Positions 33,751 to 42,352 of a stretch of DNA of 64,000 nucleotides are shown in pieces. The notes beneath the pieces are model-generated. The model was not told the DNA's origin, did not search any database, and saw nothing but the letters and a program-made list of their open reading frames with translations. Every line of letters starts with the position of its first letter. The first letter of the stretch is position 1. Source of the DNA: Sphingomonas caseinilytica (GTDB lineage: Bacteria; Pseudomonadota; Alphaproteobacteria; Sphingomonadales; Sphingomonadaceae); assembly GCF_023516455.1 (NCBI RefSeq), contig NZ_JAMGBA010000002.1:644501-708500 (forward strand). Reading direction: 5' to 3'. The position numbers and the translations under genes were made by a program.

Positions 33751-34063
33751 ATGACCGCAATGGGTCGATTCCGGTCATTAGAAGAGCCCAAGCTTTACCC
33801 AATTACGTGCACTTGGTTTTCGGCCTTTTGTCTGCGGCCAGCCGCTGAAGCTTGCGAAGGTGCAAAAACAAGCCAGTGGGAAATTCTCCACGCCAAGGCC
33901 TTTGTAACCCATTGGTTTCCTAGAGCTAATCCAAACGTTCGCTAGCTCGGTGACCGAAGGCTTGTGGGATAACGAACTTTCGAAAGCTTGGGATTGGCAT
34001 CGTGAGCCAAAGGGACCTCACAAGGAAGATCCTGAAATTGCTTGTGAAAGTGACTTAAAAAGG
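33751..34063 (+). repeat. Long direct repeat, right copy, ending at the intact tRNA-Thr
   Basis: Second copy of the repeat at 31741-32053. It starts with a palindromic repeat (33750-33781) and ends in CTTGTGAAAGTGACTTAAAA just before the tRNA CCA end. Nothing else is seen in 33726-34063. Confidence 0.8.
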
Positions 34064-34139
34064 TGGTGCCGCTTGGGGGACTCGAACCCACGACCCCATC
34101 ATTACGAATGATGTGCTCTACCAGCTGAGCTAAAGCGGC
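34064..34139 (-). tRNA. tRNA-Thr (anticodon CGT), island attachment site
   Basis: A 76-nt tRNA with encoded CCA. The acceptor GCCGCTT/AAGCGGC, D-arm GCTC/GAGC and anticodon stem CATCA/TGATG are paired, and loop TTCGTAA gives anticodon CGT. In the T-stem GTGGG/CCCCC, position 50-64 is a T-C mismatch, which the outermost remnant (4813) lacks. Its 3' 45 nt recur three times as island borders. Confidence 0.95.
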
Positions 34140-34329
34140 ATGGCCTGAATGGCTTGCGGATGCGCCCCTACACGGGCGGCAACGGCCCCGCAAGCCCGTC
34201 CCGACCCAGATCAACGGCCACGCCCCGGCATTGCGGCGCAGCGCCTAAACGTGGAGAATATGCTTAACGGTTTGGCAACCGTTTCCGTTGAAACTGGCAC
34301 TGAATCGGAGATTTGCGGGATTCTTGCGC

Positions 34330-35766
34330 GTGGACAGCTTTTCTGAATATCCCAGCGACTATGGCGGGCCGGCTGCAGCCGAGCCGCAGGCCGATGTTAC
34401 GCTCGAAATTGGGGGCGATGAACGCCGAATGCACGTCCGCGCCTACAACTATTGGTGTTCGCTGCTCGAGGGTCGCGACTATCCGTCGATTGAGGACCTG
34501 GAACCGGGCGACATCGAGGATTTCGGGCCGCATTCCGTATTGCTCGACTTCACCGAGGGCCGCGACAATCCGGCGACGCCCTATATCGGCACCGCGATTC
34601 GCGAGGAATGCGGGATCGGCGATGACATCAAGAGCATCGCCGACGTTCCCGGCCGGTCGCTGCTGTCGCGCCTGACCGACCATTATATGCAGATTATCGC
34701 CAACCGGGCCCCGGTCGGGTTCGAGGCGGAGTTCGTCAATCAGCGCGGTCGCAACATCTGCTATCGCGGCATCTTGATGCCGTTCAGCTCCGACGGCGAC
34801 ATGATCGATTTCATCTACGGCGTCATCAACTGGAAGGATTTGGGCGAGGGGGTCGCGGCTCCCCAGGTCGTACGGGCCGTGCTGCCCCCGATCGAAGCCG
34901 AATCCGACGAATTCCTGGACGAAGACGTGCTGGAGCTTGGCGCGGACGAAGCGCTGGAAACGGACAACGACGACACGCTCGAGCTGGTCGACCAGGTCCC
35001 CTTCGCGCCCGAGGCCGAGCGGGCAGCCGAATTTGAACCCGTTATGTCGGACGATCCGCTGGAAGCCGTAGAGGCGCCGGCTGCCGCTCCCCATCTCAGC
35101 TGGGAAGATGGTCCGCTGGCCGATCCAGAGCCGCTTGCCGAGACGGTTGACGAAAAGGAACTGGCAATAGAGCTGGATGCAGACGCCGGGTTGGCCGACC
35201 GTCTGTGGGCGGCTCGCGAAAGCGCCGAAGTCTGCAAGCAGGCCGATGGTCGCAGCCGCGTCGCCCTCTATCGGGCGCTGGCCATGGCCTATGATTTCGC
35301 CGTGGCATCGAAGCGGGTGCCGGAAGAATATGCGGAGATCCTCGACGACGCCGGCGTGAAGTCGCAGGCCCGTGCGCCGATGACGCCTATCGTCAAGCTC
35401 GTGTTCGGCGTCGAATACGACAAGACACGACTGACCGAGTTCGCCGCCGCTTTGAACTATGCCGAACGGCAAGGAATCGACTTTGGCGGGTTCCAGCAAT
35501 TCGTCGAAGAGGCCGAAGGCGGTTTGAAGGGTCTTGTCGCGGAGGAGCGCAAGGCTCGCCGGCCGGACAAGCCCGCGGAAGACAAGGTGGAAGCGGGCAA
35601 ATCCGCCCTTCGTTCGGCGCCGTCCATCGCGCTCGCCCAGCTTCCGACCAATCAGGAGTTCGCACTGGTGCTGACCCGCCGCAATGCGGACGGCGTGCAT
35701 GAAGTGGTCGAACTGGTTGCCGACAGTTCCATGCTGGAGCGGGCTCTGCGCCGCGCCGCCAACTAA
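34330..35766 (+). CDS. PAS-domain protein with acidic linker
   Basis: A 478-residue cytoplasmic protein. Residues about 25-160 fit a PAS-type domain (MHVRAYNYWCSLLEGRDYPSIEDLEPGDIEDFGPHSVLLDFTEG..., then FVNQRGRNICYRGILMPFSSDGDMIDFIYGVINWKD). A long acidic, low-complexity linker follows (about 175-305, rich in Glu, Asp, Ala and Pro), then a helical C-terminal region. No kinase, cyclase or DNA-binding domain is visible, so it is a sensor or scaffold of unknown output. The start is set at the GTG at 34330; a TTG at 34288 is also in frame and lies just after an AT-rich stretch. It is the first core gene right of the island. Confidence 0.75.
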   Translation: MDSFSEYPSDYGGPAAAEPQADVTLEIGGDERRMHVRAYNYWCSLLEGRDYPSIEDLEPGDIEDFGPHSVLLDFTEGRDNPATPYIGTAIREECGIGDDIKSIADVPGRSLLSRLTDHYMQIIANRAPVGFEAEFVNQRGRNICYRGILMPFSSDGDMIDFIYGVINWKDLGEGVAAPQVVRAVLPPIEAESDEFLDEDVLELGADEALETDNDDTLELVDQVPFAPEAERAAEFEPVMSDDPLEAVEAPAAAPHLSWEDGPLADPEPLAETVDEKELAIELDADAGLADRLWAARESAEVCKQADGRSRVALYRALAMAYDFAVASKRVPEEYAEILDDAGVKSQARAPMTPIVKLVFGVEYDKTRLTEFAAALNYAERQGIDFGGFQQFVEEAEGGLKGLVAEERKARRPDKPAEDKVEAGKSALRSAPSIALAQLPTNQEFALVLTRRNADGVHEVVELVADSSMLERALRRAAN

Positions 35767-35884
35767 GGCACCCGGCGCCACTTTCCTCCGCTGCAAGACC
35801 GCGAAAGGGCTTCGGGCTGTTGCCTTAACTGATCTGCGGGATTAGGCCGCGCTCAATCGCGGACATGCGGAGCAACAGCAAATC

Positions 35885-38800
35885 ATGACGGTAATCACGC
35901 GCGCGGAAGCGTCGACGGTCGACGCCTTGCAACAAGCGCTGATCGGCAACGCGCTTGCCGGCGAAATCGACGGTTTCAGCTCGAACGAACAGGAAGAGGC
36001 GGCGCGGTTCATCGCCGAGATCGCCTACAAGCGGCGCCGCGGCGAAGTCGCGATCCGGCTCGAGTCCACCGGCGGCGAAGCGAGCAGGCGCCGAATGCGC
36101 CTTGGCATCATCAACGACGACATGCCGTTCCTGGTCGACTCCGTCGCCAACGCAATTGCCGGACGACATCTCACCATCCACCGCTTGCTTCACCCGGTTG
36201 TCTGCGTCGACCGCGACGAGGGCGGCACGCTCCAGGCGCTGGAGCCGCTGTGCGACGACCGGGCTCGCCGCGAATCGATGATGTACATCGAACTGGATCG
36301 CACCGATGCACGTGGCCGGCGGGAGCTGGTCGAGGATCTTCATGCGGTGCTCGCCGACGTCCGCGCCGCCGTGCGCGACTGGCCGAAGATGCAGGCGCAG
36401 ATGAAGGCTGATGCGGGCAAGATCGAGGACCCCGAAGGAGGCGCCTTGCTCAACTGGTTCGCCGACGGCGCATTGACCTTGCTCGGCTATGAAGTCGAAC
36501 GCCCGGGCGAGGATTCTTCAAACACGCTTGGCATCTTTTCGATTCCCGGTGCGCCGACCGACAAGGGCGGTTCGGTTGGGGCGATCCGCTACTTCGAAGG
36601 CGGTGGAGCTGTTCCGCTGATGGCCAAGGCCGAGCGCCGTTCGACGGTTCATCGCCGCGTTCCGCTCGACCTGATCGTGGTCCCGATCCGCGAAGGCAAG
36701 AAGGTCACCGGGATCGGCGTCTATGCCGGCCTGTGGACCAGCCAGGCGCTGATCCAGCCCACCGAGGACGTGCCGCTGCTGCGCCGCCGCCTCAAGGAAC
36801 TGGACAAGGAATTCGGCTTCGATCCTCATGGCCACAGCGGCAAGGCGCTTCGCCATGCCGTCGCCTCCGTGCCCCGCGACCTTCTGGTAAACCTCAGCGA
36901 GGACAGCGGCCACGATCTTATTACCATGGCCATGTCGCTGGCCGATCGCCCGCGGCCGGCAATCCTTCTCGCACGAAGCATTCTCGGCGGGCATCTGTTT
37001 GCCTTCGTCTGGCTGCCGCGCGACGAACTCAATACCGAGCGGCGGCTTGCTGTTTCGGAGCTACTCGAGGAAGTGACCGGACGCGCCGTCACCAGCTGGG
37101 CGGTGGAGCTTGGCGAAGGCGATCTGGCGCTGGTTCGCTACACGCTGGATATCGAGCGTACTGATGAGACGCCCGACGTCAGTGAGCTGAACCGCAGGCT
37201 CGACGAAATGGTGCGCGGTTGGGAACCAGGAGTCGAAGAAGCGTTGATCGACCAGGTTGGTGCAGGTCGCGCTACGCGCCTCACGCTGACCTATGCGGGT
37301 CAATTCCCCGACTATTATCGCAACCGGACGACCGCCGAGGAAGCGGCACAGGACATTTTGCGCCTCAACCGCCTCAACGATGATGAAGAGCGCGACGCGC
37401 GCCTTCGTATCGAGAAGGTGGACGGCGAGGAGCATTTGCGTCTGAAGATGTACCGGCGCGGCGGCCTCATACCGCTGTCGGATGCCATTCCGGTGCTTGA
37501 GAATTTCGGCTTCCGGGTGCTCGCCGAGATTCCGATCCAGCTCGAGGGCGAGGTCGAGGCGCATATCCACGACTGTTTGCTGGAACTGGCGGACGGCGTG
37601 CCGCTCGGCGATGTCATGGCCCGTGCCGAGGTGATCGAGCAGGCCATCGCCGATGTACTTTCAGGCAAGAGCGAGAACGACGCGTTCAACCAGCTCGTCC
37701 TCTATGCCGGCCTGGAACCGCGCCCGGTCGTGTGGCTGCGCGCATGGTTCCGCTACATGCGCCAGACGGGCGTTGCGTTCAGCGTCGCCACCGTGGTCGA
37801 CGCCCTTCGGCGCGCCCCGAAGGCGGCGAGCGCGCTCGTAAGACTGTTCGCGGTTTCGCACGACCCCAAGGCCTCAAGCGGACGCGAAGCAGCAGTCAAG
37901 GACGCCGCGGCCAAGTTCGAAGATGCGCTGAAGGATGTACGCGGCATCGACGATGATCGCATCTTGCGCCAGATGCGCGCCGTCATCGGCGCGACGCTGC
38001 GCACCAACGCCTTTGCACCACAGGCAAGCGAAGCGCTGGCGTTCAAGATCGAATCCAAGTCCGTCCCGGGCCTTCCGGCGCCGGTGCCCTATCGCGAAAT
38101 CTGGGTCTACAGCCCGCGCGTCGAGGGCATACATCTGCGCGGCGGCCCGATCGCCCGCGGCGGGCTTCGCTGGTCCGACCGGCGCGACGACTTCCGGACC
38201 GAGATCCTCGGCCTGATGAAGGCACAGCTGGTCAAGAACGCAGTCATCGTGCCGACCGGTGCGAAGGGCGGCTTCTATGCCAAGCAGCTCCCCAACCCGG
38301 CAGTAGACCGCGATGGCTGGCTGGCCGAAGGTACCGAAAGCTACCGGATCTTCATCCGGTCTCTGCTGTCGGTGACCGACAATATCATCGAGGATAAGGT
38401 CGTTCATCCGTCGGACGTCGTCATCACCGACGGCGACGACCCCTATTTCGTCGTTGCGGCGGACAAGGGAACGGCCACTTTCTCCGACGTCGCCAATGCC
38501 ATCGCGCTCGACCGCAACTTCTGGCTGGGTGACGCTTTCGCCTCCGGCGGGTCCAACGGCTACGACCACAAGGCGATGGGCATCACCGCCAAGGGCGCGT
38601 GGATTTCCGTCCAGCGGCACTTCCTGGAGATGGGCATCGACGTTCAGTCTGAACCGGTGCGCGTCGCCGGCTGCGGCGACATGTCGGGCGACGTGTTCGG
38701 TAACGGCATGCTGCTCAGCAAGGCGATCAAGCTGGTCGCTGCGTTCGATCACCGCCACATCTTCATCGATCCCGATCCCGACCCGGCGAAGAGCTGGGAG

Positions 38801-40534
38801 GAGCGCGAGCGCATGTTCGCACTGCCGCGCTCGAGCTGGGACGATTACAACCGCAAGCTGATGTCGAAGGGCGGAATGATCGTCCCGCGCAGCCAGAAGT
38901 CGATCGAGCTCACCAAGGAAGCCAGAGCGGCGCTTGGGATCGAAGAGGCGACGATCGATCCGATCAGCCTTATTTCCGCGATCCTGAAGGCCCCGGTCGA
39001 CCTGCTGTGGTTCGGCGGCATCGGGACCTACATCAAGGCCAGTCACCAGACGCATGCGCAGGTCGGCGACCCGGCCAACGATGCGCTTCGCGTGGACGCC
39101 AGGGACGTCCGCGCCAAGGTCATCGGCGAAGGCGCGAACCTCGCGATCAACCAGCCGGCGCGGATCGAGTTCGCCACGTTCGGCGGACGCATCAACACCG
39201 ACTTCATCGACAATTCGGCGGGCGTCGATTGTTCGGACAATGAGGTCAACATCAAGATCCCGCTCAATCGCGAAATGCGTGAAGGCGGGCTCAAGGAAGA
39301 GACCCGCAACAAGCTGCTTTCCGAAATGACGGACGAGGTTGCCGAGCTGGTCCTCGAGGACAATCGACTCCAGTCGCTGGCGCTTTCCATCGCGGAATCG
39401 CGCGGCCCGGCCGGTATCCCGGGCTTCGTCCGGTCGATCGAGATGCTGGAATCGCTCGGTCGGCTCGATCGCAAGGTTGAAGGGCTGGAGAGCAGCGATG
39501 TCCTGCTCCGCCGGCGTGCCGATGGCCGCGGCCTTACCCGGCCGGAGTTGGCCGTCATCCTGTCGATGTCGAAGATGACATTGCAGGACGCGGCCGAGGA
39601 ACTGAAGCTAGCCGACGATCCGACGATGGACAGCGAACTGATGGCCGCCTTCCCGGCGCCGATGCAGAAGAAGCACGCCGACGCGATCCGCATCCATCGC
39701 CTGCGCCACCAGATCGTCGCCACGAAGGTCGCGAACCGGCTGGTCAATCGGCTGGGGCCGAGCCTGCCTCTCGACATGACCGAGGAAGAGGGTGTCGGCC
39801 TGCCGCAAGTGATCGTCGCGTTCCTGGTTGCCGAGCGGCTGCTCGACCTCAAGAGCCTTTGGTCGAAGATCGAACTGGCGCAGCTGCCCGAACCCAAGCG
39901 CATCGAACTGTTTGCGATCGCAGCCAAGACCATTCGCGCGCATATCGGCGACGTCATTCGCGCTGCCGCGGGTGACACGAGTGTCGCCCAGGTCTGCGAA
40001 TTGCTGAGGCCTGGCCTTGAGAAGGTCGGCGCCAAGACGGCGGGTCTGATCCGGGCCGAGGTCAAGGGAGAGTCGGCGGCTCGCCGTACGCAGCTGGCCG
40101 AACTTGGGGCGAGCAAGGACATCGTCGACCGCCTCGTCCGGCTTTACGAGCTGGATGGCGTGTTCGGAATTGCGGCCCTTGGCGCACGCAAGGAACTTGA
40201 CGAGCTTTCCGTCACCCGGGCCTACACCCGCCTTGGAGAGGTGTTGGGCATCGATTGGGCCCAGCAGCAGGTTGCGCGCTACACGCCAAACGACAATTGG
40301 GAGCGTTTGCTCGCGGCCGGGTTGATCCGCGATTTCGAGCAGCTTCGGATCGACTTCCTCGGTCGCACGCGCGGTGAGGAGCCGGACGAGAGTGTCGAGC
40401 GCTGGGTGGATCGCAATCCCAAGCGGATCGCGCAGTTCCGGGCACTTGTGGAGCGGGCGCGCATGGCCGGTACGGTAAGCGCGCCGATGCTGGCACAGAT
40501 CGCCAGCCAGGCAAGAATCCTGCTTTCCCGCTAG
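35885..40534 (+). CDS. NAD-specific glutamate dehydrogenase, large (GDH-180) type
   Basis: A 1549-residue enzyme that deaminates glutamate to 2-oxoglutarate and ammonia with NAD. The N-terminal 700 residues are ACT-like regulatory segments (FLVDSVANAIAGRHLTIHRLLHPV early on), and the catalytic part begins near residue 730 with REIWVYSPRVEGIHLRGGPIARGGLRWSDRRDDFRTEILGLMKAQLVKNAVIVPTGAKGGF, followed by GGSNGYDHKAMGITAKGAW and AGCGDMSGDVFGNGMLLS, all diagnostic of this class. The usual length is near 1600, so it is complete. It probably runs in the catabolic direction and would feed amino-acid carbon into the TCA cycle. Its stop codon overlaps the GTG of the ATP-grasp gene by one base. Confidence 0.95.
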   Translation: MTVITRAEASTVDALQQALIGNALAGEIDGFSSNEQEEAARFIAEIAYKRRRGEVAIRLESTGGEASRRRMRLGIINDDMPFLVDSVANAIAGRHLTIHRLLHPVVCVDRDEGGTLQALEPLCDDRARRESMMYIELDRTDARGRRELVEDLHAVLADVRAAVRDWPKMQAQMKADAGKIEDPEGGALLNWFADGALTLLGYEVERPGEDSSNTLGIFSIPGAPTDKGGSVGAIRYFEGGGAVPLMAKAERRSTVHRRVPLDLIVVPIREGKKVTGIGVYAGLWTSQALIQPTEDVPLLRRRLKELDKEFGFDPHGHSGKALRHAVASVPRDLLVNLSEDSGHDLITMAMSLADRPRPAILLARSILGGHLFAFVWLPRDELNTERRLAVSELLEEVTGRAVTSWAVELGEGDLALVRYTLDIERTDETPDVSELNRRLDEMVRGWEPGVEEALIDQVGAGRATRLTLTYAGQFPDYYRNRTTAEEAAQDILRLNRLNDDEERDARLRIEKVDGEEHLRLKMYRRGGLIPLSDAIPVLENFGFRVLAEIPIQLEGEVEAHIHDCLLELADGVPLGDVMARAEVIEQAIADVLSGKSENDAFNQLVLYAGLEPRPVVWLRAWFRYMRQTGVAFSVATVVDALRRAPKAASALVRLFAVSHDPKASSGREAAVKDAAAKFEDALKDVRGIDDDRILRQMRAVIGATLRTNAFAPQASEALAFKIESKSVPGLPAPVPYREIWVYSPRVEGIHLRGGPIARGGLRWSDRRDDFRTEILGLMKAQLVKNAVIVPTGAKGGFYAKQLPNPAVDRDGWLAEGTESYRIFIRSLLSVTDNIIEDKVVHPSDVVITDGDDPYFVVAADKGTATFSDVANAIALDRNFWLGDAFASGGSNGYDHKAMGITAKGAWISVQRHFLEMGIDVQSEPVRVAGCGDMSGDVFGNGMLLSKAIKLVAAFDHRHIFIDPDPDPAKSWEERERMFALPRSSWDDYNRKLMSKGGMIVPRSQKSIELTKEARAALGIEEATIDPISLISAILKAPVDLLWFGGIGTYIKASHQTHAQVGDPANDALRVDARDVRAKVIGEGANLAINQPARIEFATFGGRINTDFIDNSAGVDCSDNEVNIKIPLNREMREGGLKEETRNKLLSEMTDEVAELVLEDNRLQSLALSIAESRGPAGIPGFVRSIEMLESLGRLDRKVEGLESSDVLLRRRADGRGLTRPELAVILSMSKMTLQDAAEELKLADDPTMDSELMAAFPAPMQKKHADAIRIHRLRHQIVATKVANRLVNRLGPSLPLDMTEEEGVGLPQVIVAFLVAERLLDLKSLWSKIELAQLPEPKRIELFAIAAKTIRAHIGDVIRAAAGDTSVAQVCELLRPGLEKVGAKTAGLIRAEVKGESAARRTQLAELGASKDIVDRLVRLYELDGVFGIAALGARKELDELSVTRAYTRLGEVLGIDWAQQQVARYTPNDNWERLLAAGLIRDFEQLRIDFLGRTRGEEPDESVERWVDRNPKRIAQFRALVERARMAGTVSAPMLAQIASQARILLSR

Positions 40535-41385
40535 TGCGCGCCGCAATCTTGGTTCCCGCCCCGGATTATCCGGAGGAATGGGACTGGGCCTATGAGGTCG
40601 AGGCGGGCGTGTTGTTGCGCGCCGGCTTCTCGGTCGAAGCGCGTGACTGGACCAGCCCCGGCGACCTTGCCGGGTTCGACCTCGTCATGCCGCTGGTCGC
40701 CTGGGGATATCACCAGGATCCGCCGCGCTGGCACGCACTGCTCGATCGATTGGAGCGCGAGGCGGTCCCGACTCTCAACCCGGTACCGCTGCTTCGCTGG
40801 AACAGCGACAAGCGCTACCTTGCCGAGCTGGGCAACCAAGGCGTGGCAACGATCCCGACACGGCTGGTCGAGAAGCTCGATGAAGCTGCGATCGCGGACG
40901 CCCGGGCTGAATTTGGGGAACGGCTGGTTATCAAGCCGCCGGTCTCGGCATCCGCCTATGGAACCCACCTGCTTGAGTCAGACGACCCGGTTCCGCAGGA
41001 AGCTCTCGGCCAGCAGATGCTCGTGCAACCGTTCCTGAGCGCCGTTTCGAGCGAGGGCGAATATTCGATCATGCTGTTCGACGGAAGTTTCAGCCATTCG
41101 ATTGTGAAGCGCCCCAAGGCCGGCGATTATCGCGTCCAGCCCCATCTCGGCGGCACCGAGCTGCCATGCGAACCGCCCGCCGGGGCGATCGACCTTGCCC
41201 ATGCCGCCCTGGCCGCAGCGCCGGCGAAGGCCAGCTATGCCCGGGTCGACATGGTGCGCGACAATGAAGGCGAACTGGCGATCATCGAGCTTGAGCTGAT
41301 CGAGCCAGCCTTGTGGCTGCAGCATGCGCCGGACGGCGGCGCCTCATTCGCTGCTGCCATTCGTTCGGCCTTGCCGCAGAAATAG
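40534..41385 (+). CDS. ATP-grasp ligase-like protein
   Basis: A 283-residue protein with the ATP-grasp fold: an N-terminal pre-ATP-grasp region with LVMPLVAWGYHQDPPRW, then LVIKPPVSASAYGTHLLES (the phosphate-binding lysine loop), and a C-terminal RVDMVRDNEGELAIIELELIEPALWL with the acidic metal ligands. Relatives (RimK, glutathione synthetase, cycloserine-type ligases) join a carboxylate to an amine using ATP. The substrate is unknown. The start is a GTG overlapping the GDH stop, so it is translationally coupled to glutamate dehydrogenase; a glutamate-related substrate is possible but unproven. It converges on and overlaps the RHH gene by 42 bp. Confidence 0.8.
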   Translation: MRAAILVPAPDYPEEWDWAYEVEAGVLLRAGFSVEARDWTSPGDLAGFDLVMPLVAWGYHQDPPRWHALLDRLEREAVPTLNPVPLLRWNSDKRYLAELGNQGVATIPTRLVEKLDEAAIADARAEFGERLVIKPPVSASAYGTHLLESDDPVPQEALGQQMLVQPFLSAVSSEGEYSIMLFDGSFSHSIVKRPKAGDYRVQPHLGGTELPCEPPAGAIDLAHAALAAAPAKASYARVDMVRDNEGELAIIELELIEPALWLQHAPDGGASFAAAIRSALPQK

Positions 41386-41595
41386 CCACTGCCGAATTGC
41401 TGACGTCAGGTTTGGCGGCCCGCCAGGTGTTTCCAGCCGTTCGACGTCGATGCGGGCTATCAGCGCGTTCACCGGAAGGCGTTCGGCCTGAGAGGCGCGC
41501 TCCAACGCCGCCCAGAAGATCGGCTCCAGGCTGATCGAAGTTTCGTGGCCGGCAATGGTCACCGACCGTTTTGTCGGCGACCCCAACGCCATCAA
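41344..41595 (-). CDS. Ribbon-helix-helix domain protein
   Basis: An 83-residue protein with the RHH_4 pattern: KRSVTIAGHETSISLEPIFWAALERASQAERLPVNALIARIDVERLETPGGPPNLTSAIRQWLF, a strand followed by two helices. Such proteins are small DNA-binding regulators or are linked to metabolite sensing. The start overlaps the stop of the acetoacetyl-CoA reductase gene (41592) by 4 bp, so it is translated from the same mRNA. Target unknown. Confidence 0.75.
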   Translation of the reverse strand: MMALGSPTKRSVTIAGHETSISLEPIFWAALERASQAERLPVNALIARIDVERLETPGGPPNLTSAIRQWLFLRQGRTNGSSE

Positions 41596-42314
41596 TACAT
41601 GTGCTGCCCGCCGTTGATCGACAGCGTCGAGCCGGTAACGAAGCCGGCATTCTCATCGACCAGGAAGGCCACTCCCCGCGCAATTTCCTCGGCCTTGCCC
41701 AGCCGATTGACGGGGATCTTCGCGACGATCTTGGCGAGCACCTCGGGCGGAACCGCAGAGACCATATCCGTGTCGATATAGCCCGGCGCGATCGCGTTCA
41801 CCGTGACATTGTTGCGGGCACCTTCCTGAGCCAGCGCCTTGGTGAAGCCGTGAATACCGGATTTGGCCGCGGCATAGTTGACCTGGCCGTACTGGCCTGC
41901 CTGACCATTGATCGATCCGATGTTGACGATGCGGCCATAGCTGCGGCCTTGCATTCCTTCGAACACCGCCTTGGCCATGTTGAAACAACCGCCGAGGTTA
42001 GTGTCGATGACGTCCTGCCACTTTTGATGGTCCATCCGCTTCATGGTCGTGTCGCGGGTGATGCCGGCATTGTTGACCAATACGTCCACCGGACCGAGGT
42101 CGGCTTCGACCTTTTGGACGCCGGCCTGGCATGCCTCGAAGTCGGAAACGTCCCACTTGTAAGCGGCAATTCCGGTGCGTTCGGTGAATTCGCGCGCACG
42201 CTCGTCGTTGCCAGCATAGTTGGCCGCGACATTCATTCCCATGTTCTTGAGCGCAAGGCTGATTGCCTCGCCGATACCTCTCGTGCCTCCGGTTACGATC
42301 GCCACTCGCGCCAT
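41592..42314 (-). CDS. phbB: Acetoacetyl-CoA reductase (NADPH), PHB synthesis
   Basis: A 240-residue short-chain dehydrogenase. The cofactor loop is TGGTRGIGE (about 8-16), and the catalytic Ser-Tyr-Lys is in NIGSINGQAGQYGQVNYAAAKSG. The segments DTTMKRMDHQKWQDVIDTNLGGCFNMAKAV and VSAVPPEVLAKIVAKIPVNRLGKAEEIARGVAFLVDE closely match PhaB/PhbB reductases, which make 3-hydroxybutyryl-CoA for polyhydroxybutyrate. AGGAGAGA is upstream of the ATG. The PHA synthase and thiolase are not in this window. A relative, FabG, has the same fold, but the detailed sequence favours PhbB. It is the first gene of a two-gene unit with the RHH gene. Confidence 0.9.
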   Translation of the reverse strand: MARVAIVTGGTRGIGEAISLALKNMGMNVAANYAGNDERAREFTERTGIAAYKWDVSDFEACQAGVQKVEADLGPVDVLVNNAGITRDTTMKRMDHQKWQDVIDTNLGGCFNMAKAVFEGMQGRSYGRIVNIGSINGQAGQYGQVNYAAAKSGIHGFTKALAQEGARNNVTVNAIAPGYIDTDMVSAVPPEVLAKIVAKIPVNRLGKAEEIARGVAFLVDENAGFVTGSTLSINGGQHMY

Positions 42315-42352
42315 GACTCTCTCTCCTGACCTTTTGGTTTTGTTGATTTGCG

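Larger units (their letters stand above)
4813..34139. mobile_element. Composite genomic island at tRNA-Thr(CGT), three tandem units
   Basis: The island is bounded on the right by the intact tRNA-Thr(CGT) (34064-34139) and on the left by a copy of its last 45 nt (4813-4857). Two more copies inside (27342-27386 and 32054-32098) divide it into unit A (22.5 kb), unit B (4.7 kb) and unit C (2.0 kb). All copies have the same orientation, as expected for successive site-specific integrations at one tRNA 3' end. The only intact integrase (17463-18620) is in unit A; B and C have none, so they resemble attachment-flanked modules that can only move with outside help. Cargo is catabolic and transport genes, plus a possible defence patch. 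That these units can still excise is inference. Confidence 0.8.

Noticed and set aside
37874-39055. Large antisense frame inside the glutamate dehydrogenase gene
   Set aside because: The sense strand encodes a fully conserved enzyme; the antisense has no motif.
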